A stretch of 64,000 nucleotides of DNA from Anolis sagrei (taxonomy: Eukaryota; Chordata; Lepidosauria; Squamata; Anolidae), in the NCBI RefSeq assembly GCF_037176765.1, contig NC_090022.1, positions 76,509,209-76,573,208 on the forward strand, read 5' to 3'. A model generated the notes under the pieces. That model was not told the origin of the DNA. It saw nothing but the letters and a program-made list of their open reading frames with translations, and did not search any database. The stretch's first letter is position 1; each line of letters begins with the position of its first letter. Shown here piece by piece: positions 26,801 through 36,179 of the stretch. A program made the translations under genes and the position numbers.

Positions 26801-29800
26801 AGATAGAGTCATCCTAGCAAAAAGTTAGAACTCATAGGAACAGAGGAATTTGCCTTAGTTGGAACGCTTCCTTTTTACCAGCATCCTCATGCCAGCACGA
26901 CTGGTGGCCATATAGGTTATGAGATTCTGGGAGTTGAAATTTAGCTTTGAGTTGAAGAGTTGAAATCGAGTTCTGGTACTTCAGGTCAAGCATATTATTT
27001 GACCATCTAGCCTAGTGGTTCCCAATCTTTAATTGAACAGGGACCACTTAACCAGGAACCACTTGGTCAGAGATCACTTGACCAGGGACTACTTGACCAG
27101 GGAACACTCTCCAACATTAGTATCAAAAGGGTTATGAATCAGTTTTTTGGTCAACTATAGATTTGGTTTGGTTATTTAGGGTGCTGATTCAGAAAATTGC
27201 ATTGGACATACCACATCAGCTCTAGGTTCTGATACGGAACATATGCCATCCAGCAGTCGCCATCTGCTTACCCACAGAAAACCATATTTAATTATCTAAA
27301 GATGATGTGGTAGTAATAATATTTCATGGGAAGTCAGCCTCTCCCCTCCCGACATCCCTGTTGCCTCAGCACTATAAGAAGGTTTTGCGAGACCAATTGC
27401 TCTTGTTGTCGTGTAGTTTCGAGGCAACAGTGTAGTAATGGTGAAGCCGTGGACAATATTTTCATTCTTGCTGACCACTGGTGGTCCACGTACCACAGGT
27501 TGGGAACCACTGATCTAGCCCAATATTGTCTGCTCTAACTGACAGCAGTTATCTGGCTTCACAGACAGAAGTCTTTCTAATAATGTGTTACATTAACTTT
27601 TTTAACCTGGTGATGTTGGGGATTGAGAGAGGCAGGGTACTGTAGTATTGGACTATGGCTCTCGAAACTAGAGTTCGAAGCCATGCAAACTAAGTGACTG
27701 ACTTTTGACAAGTCACACTTTCTCAGCCTCAGAGGAAGGCAAAGATAAACTCCTGAATAAATCCCCAAATGATGGGTTTATTGTAGAGCCACCCTAAGTC
27801 AAAAAATACTTGAAAGCACACAACAACAACAACTGGGGATTGATCCTAGGGTCATCTATATTCAAAAGATGTCTCTTTCATGGAACTTGGGTCATACTCC
27901 TCCCCTCCCCTGAATAAGCCACTGATTCCTCTTCACTTGCCATGGCCTCCCATTTGCTGTACTGGAAGGCCCCATACTTGGAGAGACTGTTTCCCTGTGA
28001 CGCGGGACACATAGAGACAACAGAACATGTGCTTCTTCAGTGCCTGTTCTATAGAGATATTTGATCCCATCTCATTATGCCATGGCTATGCAAACAATTT
28101 TACATCTTCCTGTTGCTTTCAGGTGCTAACTTGGCTATAACTTATAATGTTGCCAAGTTGTGCACAACAGTGACTAAAATCCAGGAGTCAATGACTAATA
28201 GCACAAGCTAGTACAAGTCAGGATGTCATACTAGCAGAAAATTGGGATTACAGTCTTTTAATTATACTATGGATGTTGCTCCCTCCTCTGTTTGACTGAA
28301 CTTCCCCTCCCTGTGCCACATAAGCACCCCTATTCCCTCTCTTCGTATTCCCTTCCCTTTAATTCCATAAATTGTGTTGGGTTTTAACATAATCCTGTAC
28401 ATGGCTTTTAGCTTAGATTCTTAAGTTAATTATCCTAATGTCCTAATGATGATACACTTATTTTAAGGTTTTAAATCTCTCAACCCCTTCAATCTGATAT
28501 GCTTGTAGGGGACTATGTCCCTCTTCTCTCAAACTGGTCATTGACCATAATAAAGTGAACTTGATTCATAGAATCCTAGAGTTGGAAGAGACCTCATGGG
28601 TCATCCAGTCCAACCCCCTGCCAAGAAGCAAGAAAATTGCATTCAAAGCACCCCCAACAGATGTCCATCAGCCTCTGTTTAAAAGCTTCCATAGAAGGAG
28701 CCACCACCTCACTTTGGGGTAAAGAGTTCCACTGCTGAACAGTTCTCACAGTCAGAAAGTTCCTCCTAAGTTTCAAGTGGAATCTTCTTCCCTGTAGTTT
28801 GAAGCCATTGCTTCATGTCCTAGTTTCCAGGGCAGCAGAAAACAAGCTTGCTCCCTCCTTCCTATTACTTCCCCTCACATATTTATGCATGGCTATCATG
28901 TCTCCTCTCAGTCTTCTCTTCTGCAGGCTAAACATGCCCAGCTCTTTAAGCCGCTTCTCATAGGGCTTGTTCTCCAGACCCTTGATCATTTTATTTGCCC
29001 TCCTCTGGACACATTCCAGCTTGTCAATACCTCCTTTCAATTGTGGTGCCCAGAATTGGACACAGTATTCCAGATGTGGTCTAACTAAGACAGAATGGAG
29101 GGGTAGCATGACTTCCCTGGATTCCCCATGCATCATTGGCAGGCATACAATAATAGGCTGAAGCAGGCAGAGTAGCAGAGACTCAAAGGTTTCATTCTAG
29201 AGGTCTGTAAATGTATCTCAGGCAAACAGGCTGCTGACACATACAGCAGGCTGAAGTGATTAAGCAATGCTGGAACAATATGTTTTGGGCTGCTGTGGGG
29301 CAGTGGGTGGAGGGAACTGCGAGCTTGAATGTTACCCAGGCATCTCTTTGAAGTGGTACAGGCCCATGGAAAGCTTTATCATTTAAGCCCGCCTAATGAT
29401 TAAATAAAGCAAGAAAAGAATTCTGCTCATGAATGCTCTCAGCAAAATGTTTGGGAGTCTTTTGCCGACGTAACCAAGCAACTCTTGTTCCTCATTATGG
29501 TTACGATTTTGCTCAAAAAACAAGCTGGAAATGCACAATATAAACTCAGTGTATGTGTGAGAGAGAAATAGAAAGAAAGTCTCCAAACAAGTGTGGAAAA
29601 CAATTAGTGAAGGCAGTGGTGTGCAGAGAAAAATCAACTGGGTGATCACTTTGATCGCTACTCACAAAAAGGGGAATGGAAGGAAAACAGAGCATGTCTC
29701 TTTGCAATGAGGTACAGAGAGGTACAGAGACCAATCTCGATAAAATAGTGAAGAGTAGAGACATCACACTGGCAACGAAGATCCACATAGTTAAAGCAAT

Positions 29801-31376
29801 GGTATTCCCTGTAGTAACCTATGGATTCGAGAGCTGGATCATAAGGAAGGCTGAGTGAAGGAAGATAGACGCTTTTGAGCTGTGGTGTTGAAGGAAAATT
29901 CTGAGAGTGCCTTGGACTGCGAGAAGATCCAACCAGTCCATCCTCCAGGAAATAAAGCCCGACTGCTCACTGGAGGGAAGGATATTAGAGGCAAAGATAA
30001 AGTACATGAGAAGACAGGAAAGCTTGGAGAAGACAATGATGCTGGGGAAAATGGGTGGAAAAGGGAAGAGGGGCCGACCAAGGGGAAAGGTGGATGGATG
30101 GTATTCTTGAAGTGACTGGCTCAACCTTGAAGGAGCTGGGGGTGGCGAGTCAGAAATGACTGAATAAATAAACAACAAAATTGAGAGAGCGGAGGAGGGG
30201 CTACATATGTATGTATGTATGCATAAGTATATCTGGGGTATGTGTGTTCCTTTCCTGACAATAAAATCCGATAGTGCAAAGTCATCTTTCACTCTTTTTT
30301 TCTTTCACTAGTTGACAGGATTGCAAAACCCATGTGTTGCCAGTAGAGGGCAGAGAGATAACAAGGTGGTGTTGGAACAGGGAAATGTCTGATTGAGTCA
30401 CTCACTATTTCCCCAGACTGAGGTTCATAGAGGGTAGGCTGGGATGTGCCGCTGGCAATCCAGACGATGCCAACCGATGCCACGTAACACAGTCCAGTAA
30501 TGTTGCCAGTGAAGGGACCAAGGCGCTGCATCAGCTGCCCATCTTGGGACCAGATGCCAACAGTCTGGTCAAAAGAACCTGAGAGCACTCTGCAGAGGAG
30601 AAAACACACAGAACAGCATAATGGAGTTTGGGGGAATCCTTTTTTAGTTCCCAGAATTACTTCAATAAACACGCCAGCTGCGGGATTTTTGGAAGGGAAG
30701 ACCAAGGAAATACATTTTCCAAGCTTTGGCCCCATCTGTTTCTGCATCAATTATCATCATTTCATTAACCTCTCCCTATGCCTAACCTTTCAACACTGCT
30801 CCCTCCACTTAAACCATCACTGACAGCTTCCCCTTCCTCTCTGTGCTAAATACCATCTTTGCAGGAGATGCTAGATCTATATATTTGCTACAGCCCACTT
30901 TCTACAAAACAATCCAATAAAAGAAAACAGGAACCTCCATTGGCCCTCCACTTCCCCATCATTGTGCCAGTTCTTCAGGAAGGGAAGGAAATTGTGGCTG
31001 GTGCAGAAGATGAGGGGAAGAGGGGGGGAAAGACAAAGAATATATCAAACATAAAACTAGTAGCAAAGGAGGAAGGAAAGCAGAAACACACAAACCCACA
31101 GCCAGATTAGCCCCATGGGGGAAGGGGGGGGGCAGGTTTTTTTGATAGGAGATACTTCTCGTTCTAATTAATCAAAGTCTGTAAAAGAAGTCATGGGTAA
31201 TGTGGCTCTCCAGACAATGTTGAGCTGGGCTCTCATGAAAACCTCACCACTGGTTAGAATAGACAGGAGCTGAGTTCAATAATATCCAGATAATCCATGT
31301 GTTCTCATCCTGCTATATAAAAGGGACTAGGAATCTATCCATTGCACACCATATAACCAGTGATGGTAGCTCACAC

Positions 31377-31420
<44 letters not shown>

Positions 31421-34400
31421 CAACTTTATTTTTGTATCCCGCCACTATCTCACTAAAGGGACTTGGGGTAACAGTACAACTACAGTACAAATGCAACCTT
31501 CATTTTACCAACACTTGCCGATGTGTAATTAGCTGTTATTTTCTAGTATTTTGGAGAATGACAGCTAATTTTAGCAAAGGTAGTTCACAGGTGATATGAG
31601 AAAAGGGCACTTTCAAGGTTGTTAACAATTCCAGATTCCACACATATCCTGGTCTATTTCAGATGGAGAATGTACATTCTTCTTAACATTATTGGAGTGC
31701 ACCTTCATGATGATCCTTTATGATTACGTCTGCCCCCAAGGCTGATGGGAGACACAACCCAACAACATCAGCACCCAGGTCTATTTCCCCCATCCCTTAT
31801 CCCATCCCAAGCTTTTACCTGGTGGTTTCCTGGTGACGTACCAGGAGCAGATGTGTGATAGCGGCATTATGGGCACTCCGGATGCAGTGCTTGGCCGTCA
31901 GGACTTTCCTACCCAGAGTCTGATAGGTGTCAAAAATCAATAGCTTACCATCATATCTGGAAAGGAACATGGAAAATTAGTCTTCTACTGAAGGTGGAGA
32001 TGGATTCCCAAGGTTTATCCAAACTTCCCAGCAGTGGGTCACGAGAGAGGTTTTATTGCACAGGAGAAAAGTGGCCTCCCTTCAAGTCTTAGAAAGATGT
32101 CATGATGGTAGGAAAAGCCCCTTTTTTATCTGGAAGAGGCATTTGCTTTTAACATGCTGTGGCAAATGGATATTTTAATGGGGAATGTTGTGCTTTATTT
32201 TATTATGCTTTAAACTTGTTTTTTAGCTTCTGCTTTAAAAACAGAACTGAGGTTTAATTGTGTCTTAACTTTGGGTAGGTCATACACTCTCAACCCCAGA
32301 AAACCCATGATACTGCCTTAGGGCTGCCATGATTTGGAAATAACTTAAAAGGCATACAACAACAATACATTAATAGTTTTTTTAGATGAACTATATTTTA
32401 AAATGGCTGTAAGCCATCTTGAATTCCATGCTAAGAGAAAGGTAAGATAATAAATACATAGTTAAATAAATAAATATATCACATTTTATTGTTGTTTACA
32501 TCACCTTCTTACAGATCACACTGTTCCCTTCAAGGGCTGTTCAGTGATGCTCTGTGTGACATAAAGGATGCAGGACAGCAATATTTTGCATAAGGGCCAA
32601 AGGCACAGTTTGCATCTATCCCTTTGACAGTCACCATTATTGGTAGCAGAAATGGTCTCCTCCCCCATTTTCCAGCTTACCCTGCTGTGTATATCTGGTT
32701 GTCTAGGCAGGAGATGCAGGACACAATGTCTGTGTGCGTTTGTTCAGAATAGCCCTGGGCCATGTGAACCACATGCCCAGATTCTCTCCTTTCATCCAAG
32801 GGGAAAGCCACAAGGCGCCCCTTGCTGCCACAAAGCAGGAGATGCCGAGCCAGGCTAATGGCCAAGGTGAAGATGGGGTAGCCTAGCTGGACAGAGAGAT
32901 GAGAAAGGTTGAGATCAAGCACATGAAGAGTCTACACAAAAGAAAGATTGTAGGGACTAGGAAAGATAATAAATGCTCCCCTCACATTTGTGATTTTACA
33001 TTGATTATTCCTAGATTTGATTAAAATGTTTTTTCTAGGAATCTGTAGGTCCTCTAGTCTGATTCTATAATCAACTTATTCCAGTCATGCTGGAGACATA
33101 GGGTGGATCCAGACAGCCCTTTATCCCAAAAGCATCCGCGTTTTAAAAAACCTTCCTGGGTGGGTTGTCCACACGTGCACTTTCTGGGGTAGGTTGTCCA
33201 CATGTTATCTCGAGTTCAGCCCGAGAGAACCTGTGGAGCCCTTTCCCCCCTCCCTCCAAGCCCCCAAACCCTTTAGAAAAAAATTTAAAAACTTTCCAGC
33301 CTGCAGTATTCCCACTGAGCAGTTCTCCTGGCACATAAAAAATGACATGCCAGGAGAGTAGGGGAGGGGAGCGATTTTCCTCCCCCACCCCTCCCGCTGA
33401 CCTGCCGTGTCATTTGTACATGCCAGGAGAGCTGCTTGGAGGGAATACTGCAGGTTGGTAAGTTTTTAAAACTTTTCTAAAGGGTCTGGGGGCTTGGGAT
33501 GGATATTATTTAGCCCAGTAAACTGTGGGAATGGTGTCTGGACTGTGGTCCAGATACTGGAAATAGTGCATTTATCCTGTGCCTTCCAAAAAGGCGTGGA
33601 TAAATTCGCTACAAACCAGGATTTTCCTGATTTGTAGCAAATTAATGTGGGACTGCCCAGAACATTGTCTGAACAGCCCCCTTTTTATTGCAGAAGTTTC
33701 CACAATAAAGGGGCTGTTTGGATGGGCCCTAAGTGATTTCTAGGGAAAACACCTATTTAGGAACATGTAGATCCTCCAATACAATACTATGATCCATTTC
33801 TAGCAGATATAGAGTTGTGCTTGTAGACCTTGAGATTCCTAGAGGGATATTCTGTCAGGTAAGAAAAAAAGCAATTTTTAAATTAGTGGTTTTTCCACTT
33901 TCATGGGAATCTTGTGCCTCTAACCTTTGTGAATTTGGAGGGCTGGCTGTATTGGCACAGTACCTTCCATCTATTGCCCAGCAAGAATGCCTGGGGTGGG
34001 GTGGGGTGGTGGGGGGTTAATAATTCTCTGAAGCTGGGAAGCAGAGCACAAAGTGGAGTCCTGTCTTGAAGAATAAGCATCTCACCAACAACCTCGGAGG
34101 CCCAAAATTATATTTACAAGGAATATTGGCAGATACAAGTTTTTAATTATGTTGGCCACCCTGTGTCAGTGGCAAAGAGGACTGAGTAGATCTCTGTCTA
34201 AGGAGATATCCCAATGCCCTAGGGAAGACCTAAAGTGCCAGAGCTGGGCACAATATCTCTACAGGATGTGATTAATTTTATGCAGATGCATAAAAAAGCA
34301 TCATGTATCACTGTTACTGCTGTCAGCATGAGGTGGGATTCTTACCAGAATACGGTCAAGCACAGTGCCTCCTGCAGCCCATACAAGCACAGAGCTGTCA

Positions 34401-35367
34401 TTGGAAGCAGAGAAGAGCAGGCGAGCCGGTACCCAGGACAGGAAGTGGGTGACCCAGCCAGAATGCTCTTTGGTGCGCAGAGCCATGCGCCCGCTCTCCA
34501 TGTCCCACCACTTGATCACTCCATCTGTCAGAGCAAGAAGAGCAACACACTGAATTAAGGGAAGTGCTCATTTTAGGAAATACCCCGGATTCGTTGCTTT
34601 TCACATTTTCAGAGAGAAGCCCAAGGAAAACACTGTCAAATTTTGGCTGAGGGTCCTGTGATACTCCCCCAGCATTTCTTGATGAGACAGAGGGTATCCA
34701 ATGATATGATATGTTGAAGCTATACCTTAATGTGTCCTCCCTGTTCCACAACCAAGGAGAAGGTAGGATGCTGCTGCGAGGCTGGAAATATCATCCTGCC
34801 ACTGCTCAGCTGTGGATAACTTCAAAGTCTCATTATATTCATTCATTTTAAAAGCAGAATTTTCAGGCTCTGCTCAAATATGCTTTCAGAGGAAGTACTT
34901 GGACCTGGAACTATGTACTGAAAATATGGACATGAATACTGGTATACATCATATTAGGAAATGCTGGGCTCCAGATGTTGTTGACTGGTACCCTCAATTA
35001 GCCCTAACCAAAACAGCCACTGCTAAGATGTGATGAGAGTTGCAGTCCACATGTTCCCCATCCCAGGTGTACGTGGGGAATTGGTATTTTGGACTGTGAT
35101 TGTTCTGAGGACAGAAATGGTGGATTACACTATGAAGATGAAGTTATTCAAGATCTGCACAGCTGTATGAAACAGAGGTGGAAGTAGAATAGAATATGAC
35201 GGCTATAATGCTTAGGATAAAGACAGAAAAATGTGTCTCTCTAGCTAAGACTCACCTGCAAAACCAGTGAGGCACTCCCGTCGAGCCGTATGATAGCCCA
35301 GAGCTGTGATGGGACTGCGGTGGCATTCCTTTATACGCAGATGCTCTTGCATCGCCATCCTTGTGGT
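14764..35367 (-). CDS. Multi-exon WD40-repeat protein, family not recognised
   Basis: Seen: sixteen exons with AG/GT borders join in phase into 2148 bases (716 codons) with no stop. Blade-end motifs appear in order as VIKWWD, SVLVWA, QTVGIWS, QILVWR, SMQKWE, NIYLWE, RLCLWD, SIRIWS and TIRVYD, with GH-type starts such as CGHTGMVTAL and TGHQDSIKSL. Known: WD40 repeats fold into seven- or eight-bladed propellers that bind partner proteins; they have no enzyme activity by themselves. Inference: at least nine repeats plus weaker ones suggest two propellers, split by a basic, probably disordered insert (exon at 22838-22632). The first ATG is codon 4 of the first exon found, so an upstream 5' exon is likely; the 3' end is also open. 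Divergent to RGS14. WDR87, WDR97 or another large WD family is possible, but I cannot name it. Confidence 0.85.
14939..15051 (-). CDS. WD gene exon O
   Basis: 113 bases, acceptor cacacacag and a weak donor (GTTTGA). It encodes SEDGECCTQDLTAPRGITCL to VAGVHDTIR. The phase and the join with exon P (TIR then VYDP) support it in spite of the weak donor. Confidence 0.75.
15080..15180. repeat. Half copy of foldback element
   Basis: ggatgcctgccatagatac, gaaacgtcaagagagaatg, gccatatagccc: one arm of the 38046-38262 family. Confidence 0.7.
15438..15645 (-). CDS. WD gene exon N
   Basis: 208 bases, acceptor catcctcag and donor GTAAGT. It encodes a blade with STGRVFICAFNPLC and a second ending CGSEDGSIRIW after VVALVWHPLKDKW. 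Confidence 0.9.
15950..16075 (-). repeat. L2-type LINE tail with (tta)n
   Basis: A ttattatta run followed by accccgcccttctcaccccc, the reverse complement of an L2-type 3' end. Confidence 0.65.
16112..16236 (-). CDS. WD gene exon M
   Basis: 125 bases, acceptor ttgttatag and donor GTGGGT. It encodes LTGGWDGRLCLWDLRNHSLL to ILDVAYSPK, the most canonical WD blade in the gene (GGWDGRLCLWD). Confidence 0.9.
16692..17060. mobile_element. Non-autonomous DNA element (atccctta family)
   Basis: ggttgagtatcccttatcc start and gggatgcccaagctgta end. The interior has aacctgatggtaaattta and gaaagcaaaggtgtcac. Contains a tg/ca dinucleotide run near 16780-16830. Confidence 0.7.
17062..17215 (-). repeat. L2-type LINE tail
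   Basis: atttatttatttacttccca, then accctgcccttctcaaccc and ggggactcagggtagc, the reversed 3' end of an L2-type LINE. Confidence 0.65.
17330..17424 (-). CDS. WD gene exon L
   Basis: 95 bases. The acceptor ctctaacag, not the inner cacttgcag, keeps phase; the donor is GTAAGT. It encodes GFTCRMVLCGHTGMVTALTL to IHFPYL, a clear GH-type blade start. Confidence 0.83.
18471..18567 (-). CDS. WD gene exon K
   Basis: 97 bases, acceptor tgtgctgtag and donor GTGAAG. It encodes QCLSELDKDARTLASTYTQD to EHSPSCIA, an acidic linker without a WD motif. The phase matches exons J and L. Confidence 0.78.
18776..19093. repeat. 318-bp hairpin (long inverted repeat)
   Basis: Arms 18776-18929 and 18940-19093 are reverse complements with scattered mismatches around a 10-base loop. 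Matching blocks include tttttcatcag/ctgatgaaaaa and gctgaattcagatctgtg/cacagatctgaattcagc. Likely a snap-back MITE. Confidence 0.85.
19097..19245 (+). pseudogene. Coding-like fragment beside the hairpin
   Basis: One frame reads ETARISFYNKPFIYEQPCFY then DMSRIPPEYLAMEFLSSPLA, with protein-like composition and no stop. Source gene not recognised. It is bounded by the hairpin on the left and a CR1 copy on the right. Confidence 0.25.
19259..19600 (-). repeat. CR1 LINE 3' end
   Basis: Reverse copy starting atagaatcatagaatc. It codes QQWNSLPRSVVEAPSLETF and RLDGHLSGVI, the CR1 ORF2 C-terminus. Confidence 0.9.
19985..20245. mobile_element. Foldback element
   Basis: Left arm ctctcctgacgtttcgcc and right arm gtgaaacatcaggagagaat with inverted symmetry; ends ggctttcatggctgg. 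An aaac run follows at about 20250-20280. Confidence 0.7.
20345..20640. mobile_element. Non-autonomous DNA element (atccctta family), 5' part lost
   Basis: Shares taacctgaagttaatttta and ctgaaagcaaagatgtcac with the copies at 3280 and 16692. Confidence 0.6.
20707..21001. mobile_element. Possible MITE with acctcatcacat ends
   Basis: tacctcatcacatgagtc at the left and aatgtgatgaggtcatta at the right are inverted repeats. The interior is GC-richer than the surroundings. Confidence 0.35.
21155..21263 (-). CDS. WD gene exon J
   Basis: 109 bases, acceptor ttttttgacag and donor GTGAGA. It encodes ALFVDQLDILVMSATNGNIY then LWEFERLTPYADLHVQ, a typical WD blade ending NIYLWEFE. Confidence 0.87.
21392..21514. 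mobile_element. Palindromic MITE (ggccccttctacac family)
   Basis: ggccccttctacacagcc to cagtgtagaagggccc with inverted interior (agattatctgctttgaact / aaagaagataatctgga). Confidence 0.8.
21655..21789. mobile_element. Palindromic hAT MITE (caggcatgggcaaac family)
   Basis: Arms caaactttggccctccagg / ctgaagggccaaagtgtgc. Candidate 8-bp duplication tcctagat (21647-21654) / tcctaaat (21790-21797). The left end is slightly deleted. Confidence 0.7.
21991..22307. mobile_element. hAT-type element, 317 bp
   Basis: Ends ctctggttctcaatct / aaggttgggaaccactg, flanked by the exact 8-bp repeat ctctaggt (21983-21990 and 22308-22315). A G-rich run (gggggtgggggggtgggggg) lies near 22035. Confidence 0.75.
22384..22560. 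repeat. Palindromic MITE fragment
   Basis: gcatataatgcagactaaatg and gttaatctgcattttgaaac type arms, with atataatccagttcaatgc. Lies immediately 3' of WD exon I. Confidence 0.5.
22632..22838 (-). CDS. WD gene exon I (basic linker)
   Basis: 207 bases, acceptor tttccttcag and donor GTATGA. It encodes KESFRLSEAQLERQGPGP, then a run rich in Lys, Arg, Gln and Ser to REIIGFTR. No propeller strand is visible, so it is probably a flexible insert between propellers. A palindromic element lies just 3' of it at about 22384-22560. Confidence 0.82.
23277..23411. mobile_element. Palindromic hAT MITE
   Basis: cagtggttctcaacttgggg to ctcaggttgagaaccactg, flanked by exact 8-bp ctctaggt (23269-23276, 23412-23419). 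Same family as 10476-10610. Confidence 0.88.
23861..23951 (-). CDS. WD gene exon H
   Basis: 91 bases; the acceptor is cccattag rather than the closer cttcag, because only this start keeps phase. It encodes AKKEPILLFSGDISGSMQKW to SPFIYS with a blade end SMQKWER, and the donor is GTAAGA. Confidence 0.84.
24170..24268 (-). CDS. WD gene exon G
   Basis: 99 bases, acceptor cattccag and donor GTAAGT. It encodes TAKPQQILVWRYSELGCMTV through HPLECLAY, a blade ending QILVWRY followed by the next blade's start. Confidence 0.87.
24764..24913. mobile_element. Palindromic MITE (gggcccttccacac family)
   Basis: gggcccttccacacagccc and its inverted end gaggaagggccc. Arms hold atcccagattatcaagg / ccttgatattctgggatat. 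Confidence 0.8.
24985..25082 (+). repeat. L2-type LINE tail
   Basis: gtaagccgcccagagtccc, gtggtagtataaaagaataa and a ttatt end. Confidence 0.65.
25089..25238. mobile_element. Palindromic MITE (ggccccttctacac family)
   Basis: gccctcccacacagcc to gctgtgtagaaggggcc with attatctgctttgagct / gttcaaagcagataatg arms. Confidence 0.8.
25240..26021. other. WD-gene intron, nothing recognised
   Basis: No exon or clear repeat found in this stretch between a MITE and WD exon F. Confidence 0.4.
26022..26112 (-). CDS. WD gene exon F
   Basis: 91 bases, acceptor aaattcag and donor GTGAGC, phase 0 in and 1 out. It encodes VSQFISTFQQKKDGPLLQQL through LPDSRHVIG. It has no WD motif of its own but sits in phase between exons E and G. 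Confidence 0.78.
27013..27512. mobile_element. hAT-type element, 500 bp
   Basis: Ends tagtggttcccaatct / ggttgggaaccactg, flanked by exact 8-bp atctagcc (27005-27012 and 27513-27520). The left interior has accagggaccactt-like repeats. No transposase frame. Confidence 0.85.
27635..27832 (+). repeat. tRNA-derived SINE (type A, Sauria-like)
   Basis: tagtattggactatggctc, tagagttcgaagcc (B-box like), tctcagcctcagaggaaggc, and tail acttgaaagcacacaacaac, which resembles an RTE/BovB 3' end. Confidence 0.75.
27950..28564 (+). repeat. Non-LTR retrotransposon 3' end
   Basis: gacgcgggacacatagag and acagaacatgtgcttcttc code a Cys/His-type end (ETTEHVLLQCLFYRD), and an aataaagtgaacttg end is typical of a LINE. 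The clade is not settled. Confidence 0.5.
28565..29130 (-). repeat. CR1 LINE fragment
   Basis: Reverse copy coding VRPHLEYCVQFWAP, KLECVQRRANKMIKGL and VQQWNSLPQSEV, the thumb and C-terminus of the CR1 reverse transcriptase. Frames are broken near 28800. Confidence 0.93.
29725..30180 (+). repeat. RTE-BovB LINE fragment
   Basis: Codes [18 protein letters not shown], then (other frame) [20 protein letters not shown]; tail gaataaataaacaacaaaa. Frameshifted and 5'-truncated. A tatg run follows at about 30207-30225. Confidence 0.9.
30406..30589 (-). CDS. WD gene exon E
   Basis: 184 bases, acceptor ctcctctgcag and donor GTGAGT. It encodes RVLSGSFDQTVGIWSQDG, then FTGNITGLCYV to EPQSGEI. One clear WD blade end (SFDQTVGIW). 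Confidence 0.88.
31377..31490 (-). repeat. (ata)n microsatellite plus L2-type LINE tail
   Basis: About 45 bases of ataata, then tttatttttgtatcccgcca and ctaaagggacttgggg. The run likely grew from the LINE's tail. Confidence 0.8.
31819..31956 (-). CDS. WD gene exon D
   Basis: 138 bases, acceptor cctttccag and donor GTAAAA. It encodes YDGKLLIFDTYQTLGRKVL and AHNAAITHLLLVRHQETT. The phase (1 base in, 2 bases out) matches exons C and E. Confidence 0.85.
32264..32370 (+). repeat. SINE type A tail
   Basis: gggctgccatgatttgg and acttaaaaggcatacaacaa match the type A SINE end. Confidence 0.6.
32395..32480 (+). repeat. L2-type LINE tail
   Basis: ggctgtaagccatcttgaat followed by taaatacatagttaaataaa. 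Confidence 0.5.
32681..32886 (-). CDS. WD gene exon C
   Basis: 206 bases, acceptor tctgtccag and donor GTAAGC. It encodes LGYPIFTLAISLARHLLLCG through VSCISCLDNQIYTAG, a propeller strand region without a clear WD dipeptide. Confidence 0.85.
33095..33730. mobile_element. DNA element with inverted gacagccctttat ends
   Basis: tccagacagccctttatccc at the left and aaaggggctgtttggatggg at the right. The middle has a second inverted pair: gagcagttctcctggcac and tgccaggagagctgcttgg. Confidence 0.6.
33993..34017 (+). other. G-quadruplex motif
   Basis: Four G-runs with one- to four-base loops (ggggtggggtggggtgg, then tgggggg) in the intron between WD exons C and B. Confidence 0.6.
34346..34524 (-). 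CDS. WD gene exon B
   Basis: 179 bases between acceptor tgctctgacag and donor GTAAGA. It encodes DGVIKWWDMESGRMAL and EHSGWVTHFL to GGTVLDRIL, which is the end of blade 1 and most of blade 2. It is in phase with its neighbours. Confidence 0.88.
35256..35367 (-). CDS. WD gene exon A (first coding exon found)
   Basis: 112 bases. The acceptor is a pyrimidine-rich tract ending ctcttcag and the donor is GTGAGT. It encodes MAMQEHLRIKECHRSPITAL through CLTGFA, the first half of a WD blade. In-frame ATGs occur at codons 4 and 6; either could start the protein if the upstream exon is non-coding. Confidence 0.82.
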
Positions 35368-36179
35368 CTGAAGAGAATGGAGAGGGGGAAAGAGGACAAA
35401 GTGACTCTTCTGGAAAGTCTCCAGGTTTGTCTTTCTCAGAACCATTATAACTAACAATCACATTGTCTTCACACGTGGAGCTTTTCAGAACATAATGTGA
35501 ACAGGCTGCAAATAATCATGTTATATTTAGACACCTGCAGTCTGGATGCTGGCATGGTAATCACCCAGCAGTCATGTTTCATACTGCTCCTCCGCAAATT
35601 GTATTGTGTGGGATTTATTCCAGTGTTGCTCAAATTCATGGTCACAAAACCAGTGCCAATGTGCGAGCCCTTGGCTTTTGGTCTAGAGACAGATTCCAGG
35701 AAAGAAATATTGGAAACCAATGAACGCAAACATGGTATCAGTCTCTTGGCTATTAGGAAAAATGCTGGTCCCCCAAATCAGCCTGCATGAGAAGCCCTGA
35801 TCTCTTCAACCTGCTAAACATTTCTGGAATCCATTGCCTGATAAACTCATTATACTCAAGTTCACAACATCAGTGCTTCTCAAGATATTTGTTATGAGGG
35901 AAAGCAGGGTTTTTTCCCTATGTCCCATGGACCATTATGTTCGTATCAATTTGCTACAACCCTGCCTGCCTGCCTTCCTTTCTAGGGTACTCACCATAGG
36001 CTAGGCTAGCAGCTAACATTTTGCAAACTGGCACCGGTCCAGACTGGAGGAACTTAGATGAAAAGCTCAGAAATCCCTTCTTTCTTAAGAGGAAGCAGGG
36101 TAAATGTGGGGTGTGGCAAAGTGGGTTTCCTCAACCACAGACCTGGACTACATTGTAAAGCAAAGGACACCAAATGGAT
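35368..36179. other. Sequence upstream of first WD exon found
   Basis: No repeat or further exon recognised. The 5' end of the WD gene could be here or in the CpG-rich block beyond. Confidence 0.35.

Noticed and set aside
28813-29136. 107-codon frame on the minus strand
   Set aside because: It matches the CR1 LINE reverse transcriptase end (VRPHLEYCVQFWAP).
14764-35367. Naming the WD gene WDR87 or WDR97
   Set aside because: The double-propeller layout would fit, but I recall no specific sequence match, so a symbol would be a guess.
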